The notes under the pieces: model-generated
Seen by the model: the letters and a program-made list of their open reading frames with translations, nothing else
Databases searched by the model: none
Told to the model about the DNA's origin: nothing
Source of the DNA: Shewanella metallivivens
GTDB lineage: Bacteria > Pseudomonadota > Gammaproteobacteria > Enterobacterales > Shewanellaceae
NCBI RefSeq assembly: GCF_028750675.1
Contig: NZ_JAQQPZ010000013.1
Coordinates: 1,166,941 to 1,230,940 of the forward strand
Length of the DNA stretch: 64,000 nucleotides
Direction of reading: 5' to 3'
Position numbers and translations under genes: made by a program
Part shown: piece after piece, positions 21,979 to 31,604 of the stretch
How positions within the stretch are numbered: the stretch's first letter is position 1
How the letters are laid out: the number at the start of each line of letters is the position of its first letter

Positions 21979-22012
21979 AAAGGCCTCGCAGTAGTGCGAG
22001 GCCTTTTTTATA
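21979..22012 (+). terminator. rnpB terminator
   Basis: AAAGGCCTCGCA and TGCGAGGCCTTT form a 12-bp stem with a short AGTAG-like loop, followed by a T-run. Confidence 0.93.
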
Positions 22013-22045
22013 GGTTAAAGCTAAAGCTTGAAAAATGTTATCAGC

Positions 22046-22107
22046 AAATAACGGTCCACTCCGCGCTCTACTAGGACATGGCGGCATATCGGCCAACTCA
22101 CCTCTTT
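22046..22107 (+). pseudogene. Degenerate duplicate of the rnpB 3' end
   Basis: This stretch repeats the last part of rnpB. ATAACGGTCCAC corresponds to ATAACTGTCCAC, AGGACATGG to AGGACCCGG, and TATCGGCCAACTCACCTCTTT is identical in both. About a dozen inserted bases and a few substitutions interrupt the middle. It is not a complete RNA gene. It may be a remnant of a recombination or integration event at the rnpB 3' end, or of a tandem duplication. Confidence 0.8.
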
Positions 22108-22181
22108 TGTTTTTACCAATATTTGTAAAATCATCATAAATTCCAACATTTCGCCAACAACACAAACAAATGTAAATTACC

Positions 22182-22202
22182 AAATGATAATGGTTGTCAT
22201 TA
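22182..22202 (+). promoter_or_regulatory. Fur box upstream of the siderophore receptor
   Basis: AAATGATAATGGTTGTCATT closely matches the 19-bp Fur consensus (GATAATGATAATCATTATC), with inverted ATGATAA/TTGTCAT halves. It ends about 50 bp before the receptor start. This predicts repression by iron-loaded Fur. Confidence 0.88.
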
Positions 22203-22253
22203 ACGTTTGGTGCTATATTGCCGCCAAATTTTAGTGTTGTCGTTGAGAGTGTT

Positions 22254-24389
22254 ATGCAATTGAAAATGGTTAATCTTGGGTTGTTCAGCCTATTGCTACC
22301 TGTAATGAGTGTCAGTGCTACTGAGCCTGTTACTACTACAGAGGCGACAGAATCAATCGAAAAAATCACTGTTATGGGCCGAGCGCAAACCTTTTATCGT
22401 GAATCTTCTACGTCTGTGGGTGCCAAAGTTGAAACCGATATCATGGATTTGCCGCAATCGGTACAAGTGCTAAATGAACAGCTTATTGTGGACCAAGCCG
22501 CTCGCGAAATTACCGATTTATACCGCTCTATCGCAGGCGTAAGTGCCTATAGTTACTCAGGCGTGACCTTTCGTGGTTTTCGTGATGACAGCAATGTGTT
22601 TTATGACGGTGTACGTGGTGACCCTTTCTCAGGGTTTGGGGTACCGCAGTTATTCAACGTTGAGCGTGTCGAAGTATTAAAAGGCCCTGCCGCTGCTCTT
22701 TATGGCGGTGGAGAACCGGGTGGTATGATTAACTATGTCACCAAAAAGCCGAGTTTTGAACAAGACACCGAAGTAACCTTTACCGTAGGTGACAACGATA
22801 GGGTCGGCGGTTCGATTGATTCTAAAGGCGGTTTAACCGAGAACATCGCGTATCGAGCAGGGGCTTTTTATGAGCAAAAAGATAGTTTTCGTAATAATGC
22901 CGACTCCGAAAATACTGAGTTAACGGCAGGGTTATTATTTCAACTTGACGAAGACACAAGCTTAACCACAACCATTGACTACATTAAGCAAGATTTAGGC
23001 GGCAGTCGTTTACGCGGTGTGCCAGTAGATGATGATGGTAATTTTCTAGTCGACCCAAGCTATAACGCCAATGAAGCATCTGATTATCAAAACCTAGAAG
23101 CCACGGTATTACAAGCACAGCTACAACACTTTTTTAGCGATAACTTAAGCGTTGATACCACAGTGCGGTTTGTTGATAACGAGCGTGTTCAAGGTTATCA
23201 CGAGTCGCAAGGTTGGGTTGATGTTAATGGTGACGGAGAGGCTAATGTTGATGATGAAACCATTAAACGTGAATACCGCAAGCAATACCGTGCTAATCAA
23301 GAGGTGAGTGTCACCTCAGATTTTGTTTATCGCCTAGATAGCATAATTGAACAAACGGTATTATTTGGTGCAGATTACCACCATGTCGACAGCGAATATG
23401 ATTATTGGCGAGCACGATACGAAGCCGATGGGGTGGCAAATTTAAATATATTTGAATTGAACTATGGCGAAAGCGATCCGGCCGATTATACCTTAACGGA
23501 TCAAAATCGTGACGGTGAAAAAATCGAGCGTATGGGTTTTTATGCTCAAGACCAAATCACCTTAACCGATAAATGGTTACTGTTAGTCGGCCTGCGATAC
23601 GATCATTTTAATGATTATGACAAAGAGAGTGGTTTTGAATTCAGCGACGATCATATTTCACCGCGCGCTGGTGTGGTCTATAAATACTCGCCAGATACTT
23701 CATTTTATGTGAACTACTCTGAAAGCTTTAACCCAACGTCTATCGGCGACCAAGAAGATGCTGATGCCGATGGTGGTTTGGACCCAGAAATTGGTGAACA
23801 AGTTGAGATAGGGGTTAAAAACCAGTGGTTTGACGGCAGCGTGATGACCACATTAGCAGCGTATCAAATCACTAAAAAAGATGTCGCTATGAGCAATCCT
23901 GACGACACAGGTGCCGACGATGGTATCGCAGCGCTAGTCAGCTTAGGTCAGGTTGAAAGTAAAGGGCTTGAGTTTACCCTTGTGGGCGACATTACAGCCG
24001 ATTGGACCATTATGGCTAATTACGCTTATAACGACGCACGTGTGACTCAGGGAGATGTGGATGACACTTATGCTGACGGCAGCAAATTTGTCAACGCGCC
24101 ACGCCATCAAGCGGGTTTATGGACCCGTTACGATATTGACAGTTTACAGTCAGCCATTGCTTTTGGTGCCGATTATGTCAGTGAGCAGGTCAGTGCCGAC
24201 GACCAAATTGTCAAGCCTTACACTGTGTTCGACATGAGCTGGACCACTACATGGCAACAAACCCAGTTTCAGTTAAATGTGAAAAACCTATTCGATAAAG
24301 AATATGCTGTGAGCGGATTTTCTGAGCGTAATGGCCATTTCCCTGGCGCACCGAGAGAAGTGGTCTTGCAGGTCTCGCATCACTTTTAA
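22254..24389 (+). CDS. TonB-dependent siderophore receptor
   Basis: Outer-membrane receptor of 711 residues for ferric siderophore uptake. A signal peptide (about residues 1-22) is followed by a TonB-box-like EKITVMG, the plug domain (DLPQSVQVLNEQLI, FRGFRDDSNVFYDG, VEVLKGPAAALYGGGEPGGMINYVTKKP) and a 22-strand barrel ending in HHF. I chose ATG 22254, because the longer frame from 22194 would run through the Fur box. Three extracellular-loop segments resemble calcium loops: DVNGDGEANVDD at 323, DQNRDG at 416 and DADADG at 502. Ligand unknown. Confidence 0.93.
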   Translation: MQLKMVNLGLFSLLLPVMSVSATEPVTTTEATESIEKITVMGRAQTFYRESSTSVGAKVETDIMDLPQSVQVLNEQLIVDQAAREITDLYRSIAGVSAYSYSGVTFRGFRDDSNVFYDGVRGDPFSGFGVPQLFNVERVEVLKGPAAALYGGGEPGGMINYVTKKPSFEQDTEVTFTVGDNDRVGGSIDSKGGLTENIAYRAGAFYEQKDSFRNNADSENTELTAGLLFQLDEDTSLTTTIDYIKQDLGGSRLRGVPVDDDGNFLVDPSYNANEASDYQNLEATVLQAQLQHFFSDNLSVDTTVRFVDNERVQGYHESQGWVDVNGDGEANVDDETIKREYRKQYRANQEVSVTSDFVYRLDSIIEQTVLFGADYHHVDSEYDYWRARYEADGVANLNIFELNYGESDPADYTLTDQNRDGEKIERMGFYAQDQITLTDKWLLLVGLRYDHFNDYDKESGFEFSDDHISPRAGVVYKYSPDTSFYVNYSESFNPTSIGDQEDADADGGLDPEIGEQVEIGVKNQWFDGSVMTTLAAYQITKKDVAMSNPDDTGADDGIAALVSLGQVESKGLEFTLVGDITADWTIMANYAYNDARVTQGDVDDTYADGSKFVNAPRHQAGLWTRYDIDSLQSAIAFGADYVSEQVSADDQIVKPYTVFDMSWTTTWQQTQFQLNVKNLFDKEYAVSGFSERNGHFPGAPREVVLQVSHHF

Positions 24390-24455
24390 GCCCATTTATA
24401 CCTAATAATCCCTGCTAGGCAAACTTAACTCAGCTGTTTAGTGGGGACTTTAAGT

Positions 24456-26102
24456 TTAAAAATGCTCCTTCACTTGGAATCGAAATTCCCATGCGTTGGT
24501 GTCTTCACCCGATGTCATTGGCATGGCGATATCAATATGAGCAACGTTGCCATAGCTCGACTTTGAAGAATACAGCCTCGCACCAATACCGATGCTGCCA
24601 ATGGGACCGCTGACTTCATTTAATTCGTCTGGGCCGCCAAAGGCATGGCCAACATCGGCAAACAGTGCCCAGCCTAATTCTGCCAATTGATACAAATTGA
24701 TATTGGGGTAATAGCGGATTTCACCGGTGAGTAACCATTGATTATCGCCGTGCTGATAGTCATTTGGGTAACCACGTATGCCAGTTTCATCGCCTAATGC
24801 AAAGGTTTGGTCGAGATAGTTATTGTGTGATGTGGCAATCTTGGCTTTAGAGTAGGTGGTCCACTTTGGGTTAATTTGATGAAAATACTCCGCGGCTAAA
24901 CCCACATTATAAAAATCTTGCTGGCCAGTTTGAATGTCAGCTTTACCGGATAAGCTCATTAATAATAATTTGTTATCTTGTTGCCAACCTCGGCTAGTTA
25001 AATAGGTTAAGTGATAGCCTAGTGCTGAACTGTCGGCAACATCGTTTGTTTCTAACCCTAGCGTGACAACGTGGTGCCAGCCTAAGTTAAAGTCTTCATT
25101 ATTGTTGATTAAATGGATATTGTTTAAGACTTTATATTGGTCTTGTAAGTATTCGTAGCGTATCCATGGGTAAGTAAAGTCGCGTTCATTTGGCAATGCA
25201 GAATCAGGGTAACTATCAATGTGATTAAACACATGCTGCTCTTGAGTAAGTCCTAGGCTAACGCGATGTAAATGGTCATCATTTTTGTTGACTAACCAAC
25301 CCAAACCCACATTGGCATAATCGATAATATGTTCAAACTCATTAATGTCGTCACCATTTTGCCTGATGGTGTCGATACGGGTATCGGTAGACCACGCAGC
25401 GCCATACATGTCTTTTGAATCGAGGGAATAAAAGGGTTTGTTAAACGCTAATGCAGAGGCTTGACCGTCGCTATTGTCATAAAAATCCACTGCGATATTG
25501 CCATGTTTTACCCACCTAACAGGTGCATCAAATGCAAATTTATACCCTGTGCGGTCGGCACTTGATTGGTACTTAATTTTGGTTTGTACGCCTAAACCCA
25601 TTAAGTTATCTTCTTTGATCCCGAACGAATATTTAGTATCCCCGCCATTTTTACTTAAGCTCATTGTGGGCAGTAGGGACCAATTATCCCAGGTCTCAAC
25701 CAGTACCACGTCTTCAGCATCGTTTGCGGCGAGTGGGTCTTTGTGGGCAATATTGATTTCGGCATCGCGAATGTAGGGTTCATAACGCAGTAAACGCTGG
25801 GCTTCTTCAAGATCTTTTTTGCTAATTTTATCGCCTTTTTCAAAGCTTAAACTATTGAGAATGGTTGATTCTTTAGTGTTGATGTGTAAATAGTTTGCCC
25901 AGCGGTGCAAAAAGATTGCATCGGGGTCTGATTCATCAAAAATAGGGTGACTGACAATGACGATATTAGCGACCTTGTCGACATCATGTTTATTCACTGT
26001 CGATACTGCAGGTGAAGTGTCCACCGGCTCATCATTAGCGCTGGCGCTGGTGTGAGAAAGCAAGATGACGAAAAAAAAGGCTGCCACTATGACTCTTGGC
26101 AT
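24456..26102 (-). CDS. Omp85/BamA-like outer-membrane protein with one POTRA
   Basis: A 548-residue protein with a signal peptide (about 1-23). One POTRA-type domain spans about residues 44-125 (IVIVSHPIFDESDPDAIFLH...LLRYEPYIRDAEINI). A barrel domain of the bacterial surface antigen type follows, with the conserved loop IRGYPNDYQHGDNQWLLTGEIRYYP and FADVGHAFGG, and it ends in aromatic F. The length is shorter than BamA (five POTRAs) or TamA (three), so it is a separate small Omp85 relative. Substrate unknown; no obvious secreted partner gene is adjacent. Confidence 0.75.
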   Translation of the reverse strand: MPRVIVAAFFFVILLSHTSASANDEPVDTSPAVSTVNKHDVDKVANIVIVSHPIFDESDPDAIFLHRWANYLHINTKESTILNSLSFEKGDKISKKDLEEAQRLLRYEPYIRDAEINIAHKDPLAANDAEDVVLVETWDNWSLLPTMSLSKNGGDTKYSFGIKEDNLMGLGVQTKIKYQSSADRTGYKFAFDAPVRWVKHGNIAVDFYDNSDGQASALAFNKPFYSLDSKDMYGAAWSTDTRIDTIRQNGDDINEFEHIIDYANVGLGWLVNKNDDHLHRVSLGLTQEQHVFNHIDSYPDSALPNERDFTYPWIRYEYLQDQYKVLNNIHLINNNEDFNLGWHHVVTLGLETNDVADSSALGYHLTYLTSRGWQQDNKLLLMSLSGKADIQTGQQDFYNVGLAAEYFHQINPKWTTYSKAKIATSHNNYLDQTFALGDETGIRGYPNDYQHGDNQWLLTGEIRYYPNINLYQLAELGWALFADVGHAFGGPDELNEVSGPIGSIGIGARLYSSKSSYGNVAHIDIAMPMTSGEDTNAWEFRFQVKEHF

Positions 26103-26276
26103 AAATTCGTCCTTAATTGTTTTTTGTTATATTTTTTAAGGAAACGCCAAACGTTAAATTAGTGTAACAAGAATGAAGCGGTTGCGTTATCGCTTGTCTT
26201 AATAACACACTTGTATTGACAAATAGTCAAGTGTTTAAAGGTTTTAGCGTGACTTGCACCAGAGCTAAATGACAAA

Positions 26277-26302
26277 GGGCTGCCCAGTTGGCAGCCCTCC
26301 TT
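26277..26302 (-). terminator. Terminator downstream of the ThrE-family gene
   Basis: GGGCTGCC/GGCAGCCC with a five-base loop (26277-26297). Reading the minus strand, the stem is followed by TTTGTCATTT. It lies 25-50 bp past the stop of the exporter gene. Confidence 0.8.
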
Positions 26303-26324
26303 TAATGGCGTTGCCGTTAACCTA

Positions 26325-27545
26325 CTATAGCGAACGACGCGGCGGAACCACAACGTTGGCGAAAATAAGCCCCGCAATGAGTGACATAAAAATCAAAAAT
26401 ATTTGCGAGCCTAAATGCGCTTGGTTAAGCATCGTTTCACCTGATATCAGCGCGTTTAAACCAATATAGGTTTTACTGCCGGGCACTAAAATCACAATGC
26501 CTTGCAATAACGCTATCGACACAGGGGCTTTCATCCAGCGGGCATAGAGATTTGAGTATATGCCAACAGCCAATGCACCAACAAAAATACCAATCGACTC
26601 ACCTAAGTAAATACCACCAAGCATGGCTGAGAAAAAGGCCACAATCCCGGCAAACACACCCCAAGGCGAGTCTTTAAGGCGCGCTTTAAAGATAATCACT
26701 AACGACATCGACAATAATGGCACGGCCGACCAAATCGCCCAACGAGGCAGTGGAACAGGGTCAATATAGGTGACCTCTCCAAAAATGGCTTTACCTATGG
26801 TCATGCCCAGTACCGCACCAAAATACAATTTAAATAATTGCATTACCGCATCCATAATGCGTGCGGTACCAGAAATTAAATCGCGTGCAGCAAGCTCTGC
26901 TAAGCCTAACGTGAGTGCAAGGCCGGGCACAAAGATAATAATTCCTGATAAAATGGTCACCGGTAAATTAATGCTGGGGTCAAACTGAGAAATAGCCGTT
27001 GCTAAAATTGCGCACATTACCGCCGCCATAGGCTCGAGCATTTCAGCAATGCGTTTAGAACGCTCAGCCCAAAACACCAAGCTGTAAACTAATAAACCTA
27101 GCATGGCTGACCAAAAAACATCATGCCAACCTGTGCCCATTAACATGGCAAATGCCCCAGCACTCGATCCGAAAGCAAGCAATGTCAGTTTGTGACCATA
27201 CGGGTTAGGTTTATTGGCGATGTCTTCTAAACGTTCCAGTGCTTCTTGTAAGGTGCGCTGGCCTGAACTGAGCTCTTCAACTAATTCAAAAGTACGAGCC
27301 AATGACCCTAAATCAAGATCGCCAGGTTTAACACGAGCCACATGGTTATATTCTTGTTCGGTGTCGTGTTGCAGCACAAATGTCATCGAAGTAGGGGAAA
27401 TTAAAAAATAACCTTCAATACCAAGCGTGCTACATACCGTTTGCAAGTGGGATTCTAAGCGGTACGCAGGCGTACCAAACTTATGTAGAGCTTTACCTAA
27501 TTTAATGATAAATCTACGTTTTTCTAAAAAATCCTGATTATCCAC
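26325..27545 (-). CDS. ThrE-family threonine/serine exporter
   Basis: A 406-residue inner-membrane protein with about ten membrane helices. The N-terminal half is DUF1212-like (KLGKALHKFGTPAYRLESHLQ, FVPGLALTLGLAELAARDLISGTARI). The C-terminal half is DUF3815-like (VALLQGIVILVPGSKTYIGLNA). In E. coli the two halves are separate YjjP and YjjB; here they are fused, as in actinobacterial ThrE. Predicted to export threonine or serine, or a related organic acid. It is divergent from the MAPEG gene. Confidence 0.85.
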   Translation of the reverse strand: MDNQDFLEKRRFIIKLGKALHKFGTPAYRLESHLQTVCSTLGIEGYFLISPTSMTFVLQHDTEQEYNHVARVKPGDLDLGSLARTFELVEELSSGQRTLQEALERLEDIANKPNPYGHKLTLLAFGSSAGAFAMLMGTGWHDVFWSAMLGLLVYSLVFWAERSKRIAEMLEPMAAVMCAILATAISQFDPSINLPVTILSGIIIFVPGLALTLGLAELAARDLISGTARIMDAVMQLFKLYFGAVLGMTIGKAIFGEVTYIDPVPLPRWAIWSAVPLLSMSLVIIFKARLKDSPWGVFAGIVAFFSAMLGGIYLGESIGIFVGALAVGIYSNLYARWMKAPVSIALLQGIVILVPGSKTYIGLNALISGETMLNQAHLGSQIFLIFMSLIAGLIFANVVVPPRRSL

Positions 27546-27719
27546 TGGGCGATAGTCACTCTTGTTAGGGTATAGGGCTTATTTTGGCGCGAATACTAAC
27601 CGATTAGTACGTGTGTTTATAGACAAACTGATTCAAAATGTTGTTTTAACATCACAATAGCATTGTGGTATTAATCGAAGATGTCAAAATAATAATATAA
27701 TCAACTAAAGGAATAACAG

Positions 27720-28115
27720 ATGACATTGATGGTAACGGGTTTATATGCAGGTTTAACGGCGCTGCTGGTTTTAGCATTATCTTATAAAGTGGTTAAATTT
27801 CGTCGGGCAAATAAAATAGGCATCGGCGACGGTGGGCATCAAGGGCTGTCTATTGCAATAAGAGCGCATGGCAATTTAATTGAAAATGCACCTATTGTGC
27901 TTATTTTGTTAGCATTGGCAGAGTTGAATGGCATGCCAGATTACTTGATACACAGCATCGGTACTGTTTGGATTGTGGCGCGTTTATTACATGCAATTGG
28001 GCTAAACCAAGGGCAAGGAGGTTATCACTTTGGTCGCTTTTGGGGAGTGTTGGCCACTTGGATTGTGCTTTTAGTGTTAGCAGTGGCTAATATTGGCTTC
28101 TTTCTAGGCTTATAA
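27720..28115 (+). CDS. MAPEG family membrane protein
   Basis: A 131-residue protein with about four membrane helices. It contains the MAPEG signature region RAHGNLIENAPIVLILLALAE and RLLHAIGL, the closest bacterial type being YecN. MAPEG members are glutathione-dependent or related membrane enzymes in eukaryotes; the bacterial YecN branch has no settled function. It has its own region upstream (AAAGGA at 27708) and no cotranscribed partner. Confidence 0.85.
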   Translation: MTLMVTGLYAGLTALLVLALSYKVVKFRRANKIGIGDGGHQGLSIAIRAHGNLIENAPIVLILLALAELNGMPDYLIHSIGTVWIVARLLHAIGLNQGQGGYHFGRFWGVLATWIVLLVLAVANIGFFLGL

Positions 28116-28224
28116 GCGCTTCGGCTGTGGTGGTATTGGCTTATCACCACTTTTTATAGGGTTAATTGCCAATAAAAATATTTCACTTTTGCTGCTTTTT
28201 TAGTCACACTTAGTGTCTCCGTGC

Positions 28225-28233
28225 TGCTATACT
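28225..28233 (+). promoter_or_regulatory. Probable extended -10 promoter of ygiQ
   Basis: TGCTATACT gives an extended -10 (TGn plus TATACT) about 80 bp before the ygiQ start. No good -35 is visible, which is usual for extended -10 promoters. The leader between it and the gene is GC-rich with repeated CGG/CCG segments. Confidence 0.5.
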
Positions 28234-28314
28234 CCGCGTCCGTTAATTCGGCCGCACGCTATTATTGCTACCGGACTCGGTACCCGCTTCTCTCCATTCA
28301 TTTAGGTTATATAC

Positions 28315-30618
28315 ATGCAAGTTGAGTCAACGTTATTTAATTATCCCAAGTTTTGGGCAGAATGCTACGGAACAGCTCCTTTTTTACCTATGTCCCGCAA
28401 GGAAATGGATAAACTAGGCTGGGATAGTTGCGATATTATTATCGTGACAGGCGACGCATATGTAGACCATCCAAGCTTTGGTATGGCAGTGATTGGGCGC
28501 ATGCTTGAGGCTCAAGGTTACCGGGTGGGGATTATTTCTCAGCCAGATTGGTCCAGCAAAGAAGACTTTATGCAATTAGGTCGACCAAACCTGTTTTTTG
28601 GGGTTACGGCTGGCAACATGGACTCCATGATTAACCGTTACACCGCAGACCGTAAACTGCGTCATGACGACGCTTATACTGCTGGTGATATTGGCGGTAA
28701 ACGCCCAGACCGCGCGGTAACTGTATATACCCAGCGGTGTAAAGAAGCCTTTAAAGAAGTGCCTGTGGTCATCGGGGGTATTGAAGCCAGTTTACGCCGC
28801 ATTGCCCATTACGATTACTGGTCAGATAAAGTGCGTCGCAGTGTTATTTTTGATGCCAAAGCCGACATCTTAATTTACGGTAATGCCGAACGCCCACTCA
28901 TGGAAGTAGCTCGACGTATTGCTGCAGGCGAAGCTATTAGTGATATCGATGACGTGCGTGGCACTGCAGTAATGCGTAAAGACCCCATGCCGGGTTGGCG
29001 CGGTATGGACTCGCGTAAAATTGACCAGTTACATAAAATTGAGCCATTGCCGAACCCTTATGGCGCAGATGATGTGGGTTGCAGTAATTTATCTGGGCCA
29101 ACAGACAATAAGATTTTTGATAACGATGCGCCTAAGCCAATTAGCATTCAGCCGCCTCGTCCAAAGCCATGGGAAAAAACCTATGTGCTTTTACCTGCCT
29201 TTAGTAAAGTTAGCGAAGATAAATATCTTTATGCCCACGCATCACGTATTTTGCATCAAGAGCAAAATCCAGGTTGTGCACGAGCGTTATTTCAGCCACA
29301 CGATGCAAACCGAGGCGTATGGGTTAACCCACCCGCCTGGCCACTGAATACAGATGAAATGGATGCAGTATTCGACTTGCCGTATCAGCGTGTGCCACAC
29401 CCGGTCTATGGCAAAGAGAAAATCCCTGCTTACGACATGATCAAAACCTCAATCAACATTATGCGCGGTTGTTTTGGTGGTTGTTCATTTTGTTCAATTA
29501 CCGAGCATGAAGGGCGCATTATTCAAAGCCGTTCGCAAGAGTCGATTGTTAAAGAAATTAAAGACATTCAAGAAAAGGTACCTGGTTTTACCGGGGTGAT
29601 TTCTGACTTAGGTGGCCCAACAGCCAACATGTACCGTTTAGGCTGCACCAGCGAAAAAGCGGAAAAAACCTGTCGCCGTTTGTCGTGTGTGTACCCATCT
29701 ATCTGCGGTCATTTAGGCACAGATCATAAACACACCATTGACTTATACCGCGCTGCTCGTGATGTTCCCGGGATTAAAAAGGTATTGATTGCATCGGGCG
29801 TGCGTTACGACTTAGCGATTGAAGATCCAGATTACATCAAAGAGTTGGCTAAGCATCATGTGGGCGGTTATTTAAAAATTGCCCCTGAGCACACCGAAGA
29901 AGGCCCCCTCAGTAAAATGATGAAGCCAGGCATGGGCACTTACGACAAATTTAAAGAATTGTTCGATAAGTTTTCAAAAGAAGCCGGTAAAGAGCAGTTT
30001 TTAATTCCGTACTTTATCTCTGCGCATCCCGGCACTACCGATGATGACATGATTAACCTTGCGCTGTGGCTCAAAGGTCAAAAGTTTAAGCTTGATCAAG
30101 TACAAAACTTTTATCCATCGCCTATGGCCAATGCTACAACCATTTACCATACCGAGCTTAACTCGTTGAAAAACGTTAAGCACGACAGTGAGCAGGTGAG
30201 TGTGCCGAAAAAAGGTCGTCAGCGTAAATTGCATAAGTTTTTATTACGTTATCACGACCCAGCAGGTTGGCCGATGATCCGTGAAGCCTTAGTGGCCATG
30301 GGTAAAGAGTATTTAATCGGTAATGGTCCACAACATTTGGTGCCGCCAGAAACGCGTAATGAGCAAAATCGAGTGAAATGGGGCCAAAAGCCAGCGGCTA
30401 AAGGCAAAAATCAAGGTGGCCAAAAAGCCATGACCCGTTTTTCTGCTGACCAATTTGAAGACCGTAAAGGTGGGTCAAAAGCTGATAAACCTAAAGCTAA
30501 ACCGACAGGGCAAAAGCCAAAAGCAACGGCAAAAAACACCGGTCAGCCAGCCAACGCTCCAGGGGCTAAACGACCCGCTAAAACCGGTTGGGCCACCAAG
30601 TCTAAATACGCAAAATAG
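28315..30618 (+). CDS. ygiQ: YgiQ family radical SAM protein
   Basis: A large (767-residue) radical SAM protein. It has an N-terminal UPF0313 domain ([25 protein letters not shown]), then the radical SAM cluster motif CFGGCSFC (C-x3-C-x2-C) near residue 390, and further conserved blocks ([37 protein letters not shown]). The last 90 residues are a low-complexity Lys/Ala/Gly tail. The substrate is not established. A terminator follows. Confidence 0.93.
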   Translation: MQVESTLFNYPKFWAECYGTAPFLPMSRKEMDKLGWDSCDIIIVTGDAYVDHPSFGMAVIGRMLEAQGYRVGIISQPDWSSKEDFMQLGRPNLFFGVTAGNMDSMINRYTADRKLRHDDAYTAGDIGGKRPDRAVTVYTQRCKEAFKEVPVVIGGIEASLRRIAHYDYWSDKVRRSVIFDAKADILIYGNAERPLMEVARRIAAGEAISDIDDVRGTAVMRKDPMPGWRGMDSRKIDQLHKIEPLPNPYGADDVGCSNLSGPTDNKIFDNDAPKPISIQPPRPKPWEKTYVLLPAFSKVSEDKYLYAHASRILHQEQNPGCARALFQPHDANRGVWVNPPAWPLNTDEMDAVFDLPYQRVPHPVYGKEKIPAYDMIKTSINIMRGCFGGCSFCSITEHEGRIIQSRSQESIVKEIKDIQEKVPGFTGVISDLGGPTANMYRLGCTSEKAEKTCRRLSCVYPSICGHLGTDHKHTIDLYRAARDVPGIKKVLIASGVRYDLAIEDPDYIKELAKHHVGGYLKIAPEHTEEGPLSKMMKPGMGTYDKFKELFDKFSKEAGKEQFLIPYFISAHPGTTDDDMINLALWLKGQKFKLDQVQNFYPSPMANATTIYHTELNSLKNVKHDSEQVSVPKKGRQRKLHKFLLRYHDPAGWPMIREALVAMGKEYLIGNGPQHLVPPETRNEQNRVKWGQKPAAKGKNQGGQKAMTRFSADQFEDRKGGSKADKPKAKPTGQKPKATAKNTGQPANAPGAKRPAKTGWATKSKYAK

Positions 30619-30646
30619 TGACGTTTTTGCTTTTGCGATAAACAAC

Positions 30647-30672
30647 AAACCCGCCTTTATGCGGGTTTAGTT
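30647..30672 (+). terminator. ygiQ terminator
   Basis: AAACCCGC at 30647-30654 and GCGGGTTT at 30661-30668 form the stem, followed by a short T-rich tract. Confidence 0.85.
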
Positions 30673-30744
30673 TATCTAGGCCTCACTTCGCAAAGCGTGT
30701 AACCTGTGTGGAAGAATAATATCAATAAGCAAAGGATCAGCATC

Positions 30745-31347
30745 ATGGTTATAACGAGTCAATTACGAGGTTACTTCACTAGCGCATTAGTCTGTAGTGC
30801 GGCATTAATCGCTGCCCCAAGTAACGCTGCGAACTCAGTGCAGCATCAACAATTTTTTGAGTCGATAGTTAAACTTTGCGGCCAGGCGTTTGCTGGTAAA
30901 ATCACTGCAGGAGGCAGTGAAGATGATGGCTTTAGCGGTAAAGCATTGATTATGCATGTACGCGAATGCAACGATAAACAGTTAAAAATTCCATTTCATG
31001 TCGGCGAAGACCATTCACGCACTTGGGTTATCACCCAAACTGACACAGGCTTACAGTTAAAGCACGATCATCGCCACAAAGACGGCTCTGAAGACAAGGT
31101 CACCATGTACGGTGGTGACACCCGCGATGTCGGTACCGCCAACATGCAATCGTTCCCAGTGGATGATGAGTCGATAGTCAATTTTAAACAAAATGGCCTA
31201 GATCAATCGGTCACCAATGTGTGGCAGATGATGATTGAAGCGCATACTTTTACGTATCGTTTATGTCGCGAAAATCGCGATTTTAAAGTGGAGTTTGATT
31301 TAACCAAACCGGTTGCGTTACCACCAGCGCCATGGGGACATGAGTAA
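30745..31347 (+). CDS. Unknown secreted protein (200 aa)
   Basis: Not recognised by family. The signal peptide (about residues 1-29) ends PSNA/ANS. The mature part has cysteines in KLCGQAF, RECNDKQL and RLCRENRD, and His/Asp-rich segments (DHSRTW, KHDHRHKDGSEDKVTMYGGDTRD). The start is ATG 30745 with AAAGGA upstream; the longer frame from 30706 lacks a signal peptide start. It stands alone between two terminators. Probably periplasmic, function unknown. Confidence 0.75.
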   Translation: MVITSQLRGYFTSALVCSAALIAAPSNAANSVQHQQFFESIVKLCGQAFAGKITAGGSEDDGFSGKALIMHVRECNDKQLKIPFHVGEDHSRTWVITQTDTGLQLKHDHRHKDGSEDKVTMYGGDTRDVGTANMQSFPVDDESIVNFKQNGLDQSVTNVWQMMIEAHTFTYRLCRENRDFKVEFDLTKPVALPPAPWGHE

Positions 31348-31462
31348 CTCCATTAGATATGTCTTTGGTTTAGCCCACATTGAGGTACTTGCGGCTTCTC
31401 GCTTAGGAGCCTGCGGCAGGCAATAAGTAACAACGAATTTGGGGTTTTAAATAAGTAACCCA

Positions 31463-31487
31463 ATACCAATCAGGTTAGAGTGATCTA
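31463..31487 (+). repeat. Solo end of the ATACCAATC repeat family
   Basis: ATACCAATC followed by TTAGAGTGATCT matches the left end of the element at 1487-1765 (ATACCAATC, spacer, TTAGAATGTGATCT). No matching right end is seen nearby. Confidence 0.6.
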
Positions 31488-31545
31488 GTATGCAAACTGT
31501 TTTTTGACAAACCAATTTGCAATAAGAATCAACTTACTAAAAACA

Positions 31546-31579
31546 ATTCAGGCTGCCAATGGCAGCCTGAATGCTTTTT
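31546..31579. terminator. Bidirectional terminator
   Basis: ATTCAGGCTGCC and GGCAGCCTGAAT form a perfect 12-bp stem with a three-base loop. T-tracts follow on both strands. It serves the SYLF gene (stop at 31605) and possibly the unknown secreted gene on the plus strand. Confidence 0.9.
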
Positions 31580-31604
31580 AAGCTACAAGTCGATCTTAGT
31601 TGAG

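Noticed and set aside
22046..22107. A second RNase P RNA gene
   Set aside because: Only the 3' end is present, with internal gaps; the catalytic core is missing.
21971..22369. Minus-strand frame of 132 residues across the rnpB terminator and Fur box
   Set aside because: It runs through a terminator, a repeat and the receptor start, and has no family features.
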